Of a stretch of 7,647 nt of DNA, positions 6,873 through 7,647 are shown piece after piece; position 1 is the first letter of the stretch, and each line of letters begins with the position of its first letter. The notes beneath the pieces are model-generated. The model worked only from the letters and a program-made list of their open reading frames with translations. It searched no databases and had not been told where the DNA came from. The DNA is taken from positions 1-7,647 of the forward strand of contig JABSPN010000138.1 of the NCBI GenBank assembly GCA_013214425.1, read 5' to 3'. The position numbers were made by a program, and so were the translations under genes. The DNA is from Flavobacteriaceae bacterium (GTDB taxonomy: Bacteria; Bacteroidota; Bacteroidia; Flavobacteriales; Flavobacteriaceae).

Positions 6873-7646
6873 TTATGGCACTTCGATTTTGTTGACAATC
6901 TTATTGATGATTTGCTCTGAGCTGATATTTTCTGCTTCTGCTTCATAGGTGATTCCGATGCGATGTCTTAATACGTCTGTTACAACTTCTCTAACATCTT
7001 CAGGAATAACATAACCTCTTCTTTTTATAAAGGCATAGCATTTTGCAGCTGTTGCTAAATTGATGCTACCACGAGGAGAGGATCCAAAACTAATTAATGG
7101 TTTTAAATCGGCTAAACCATATTTTTCTGGATAACGAGTGGCAAATATGATATCAAGGATATATTTTTCAATTTTCTCATCCATATAGATTTCTCTAACT
7201 GATGCTTGCGCTTTTAAAATTTGCTCTAAAGAAACGACAGGGTTTACTTCTTGAAAACTACCTTTTAAATTTTGTCTGATAATGAGTTGCTCTTCTTCGA
7301 TTCTTGGATAATCGATTACCGTTTTTAACATAAAACGGTCAACTTGAGCTTCTGGTAACGGATACGTACCTTCTTGTTCAACAGGATTTTGAGTAGCCAT
7401 TACCAAGAATGGTTTGTCTAAAATAAAAGTTTCATCACCAATAGTAACTTGCTTTTCCTGCATCGCTTCTAGTAAAGCTGATTGCACTTTTGCTGGCGCC
7501 CTGTTAATCTCATCTGCTAAAACGAAGTTGGCGAAGATTGGACCTTTCTTGATAGAAAAATCATTGTCTTTCATGTTGTAAATCATAGTACCTACAACAT
7601 CGGCAGGTAACAGGTCTGGGGTGAACTGTATTCTACTGAAACTTCC
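6873..7646 (-). CDS. moxR: MoxR-family AAA+ ATPase, partial (N-terminus off the right edge)
   Basis: The frame is open to the window edge: 257 residues are visible and about 60-75 N-terminal ones, including the Walker A loop, are missing. An internal ATG at 7586 is not the start, because the 20 residues before it (FSRIQFTPDLLPADVVG) are a MoxR hallmark. Visible parts, counted from the edge: Walker B FVLADEIN (41-48, D45/E46), sensor 1 ATQNP (N87), the VDRF motif (R104), sensor 2 SSPRGS (R192), and the winged C-terminal end with IPEDVREVVTDVLRHRIG. MoxR proteins are cytoplasmic ATPases that hydrolyse ATP to remodel or activate partner proteins and work with VWA-domain proteins, here DUF58, BatA and BatB. 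The gene is first in the visible operon. All catalytic residues that can be seen are intact. Confidence 0.95.
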   Translation of the reverse strand, partial: GSFSRIQFTPDLLPADVVGTMIYNMKDNDFSIKKGPIFANFVLADEINRAPAKVQSALLEAMQEKQVTIGDETFILDKPFLVMATQNPVEQEGTYPLPEAQVDRFMLKTVIDYPRIEEEQLIIRQNLKGSFQEVNPVVSLEQILKAQASVREIYMDEKIEKYILDIIFATRYPEKYGLADLKPLISFGSSPRGSINLATAAKCYAFIKRRGYVIPEDVREVVTDVLRHRIGITYEAEAENISSEQIINKIVNKIEVP

Positions 7647-7647
7647 C

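Noticed and set aside
7584..7586. ATG at 7586 as the start of moxR
   Set aside because: The frame stays open to the window edge and the preceding residues match the conserved MoxR segment, so this Met is internal and the gene is truncated by the window.

Overview
The window looks like a piece of a Flavobacteriia-type (Bacteroidota) chromosome. It is AT-rich, the genes sit nearly end to end, most starts lack a Shine-Dalgarno sequence, the signal peptides end in an Ala-Gln cleavage site typical of that phylum, and every protein fits the Bacteroidota form of the bat (Bacteroides aerotolerance) locus. The genus cannot be named from the sequence alone.

All seven genes lie on the minus strand, so transcription runs from right to left. 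In transcription order they are: a 5'-truncated MoxR-family AAA+ ATPase (6873-7646); a soluble DUF58 protein with a von Willebrand A fold (5927-6793, GTG start); an unnamed 557-residue two-segment membrane protein (4248-5921); BatA (3247-4248); BatB (2210-3244); the TPR protein BatC (1363-2202); and BatD, which runs off the left edge (1-1348). Apart from one 79-bp gap between moxR and the DUF58 gene, the junctions are 14, 7, 2 and 5 bp gaps and one 1-bp TAATG overlap. This is one operon. Its promoter lies beyond the right edge, and its end, usually including batE, lies beyond the left edge. There is no RNA gene, CRISPR array, insertion sequence or gene-free stretch above 300 bases.

How the parts may work together: MoxR ATPases pair with VWA-domain proteins in what is thought to be a chaperone or metal-dependent assembly role. 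Here one cytoplasmic MoxR is paired with three VWA proteins that all have intact MIDAS metal sites: DUF58 (soluble, cytoplasmic) and BatA and BatB (membrane anchored, with the VWA domain predicted in the periplasm by the positive-inside rule). BatC (TPR plus a very charged linker) and BatD (Ig-like repeats) are exported partners. The 557-residue protein is predicted to have folded domains on both sides of the inner membrane, which makes it the best candidate for linking the cytoplasmic MoxR/DUF58 pair to the periplasmic Bat proteins. The biochemical job of the system is not established.

The locus is a known family arrangement and not a new system. The parts most worth attention are the unnamed 557-residue protein and its C-terminal domain, the 79-bp repeat-filled gap, and the extreme Lys/Asp linker of BatC.
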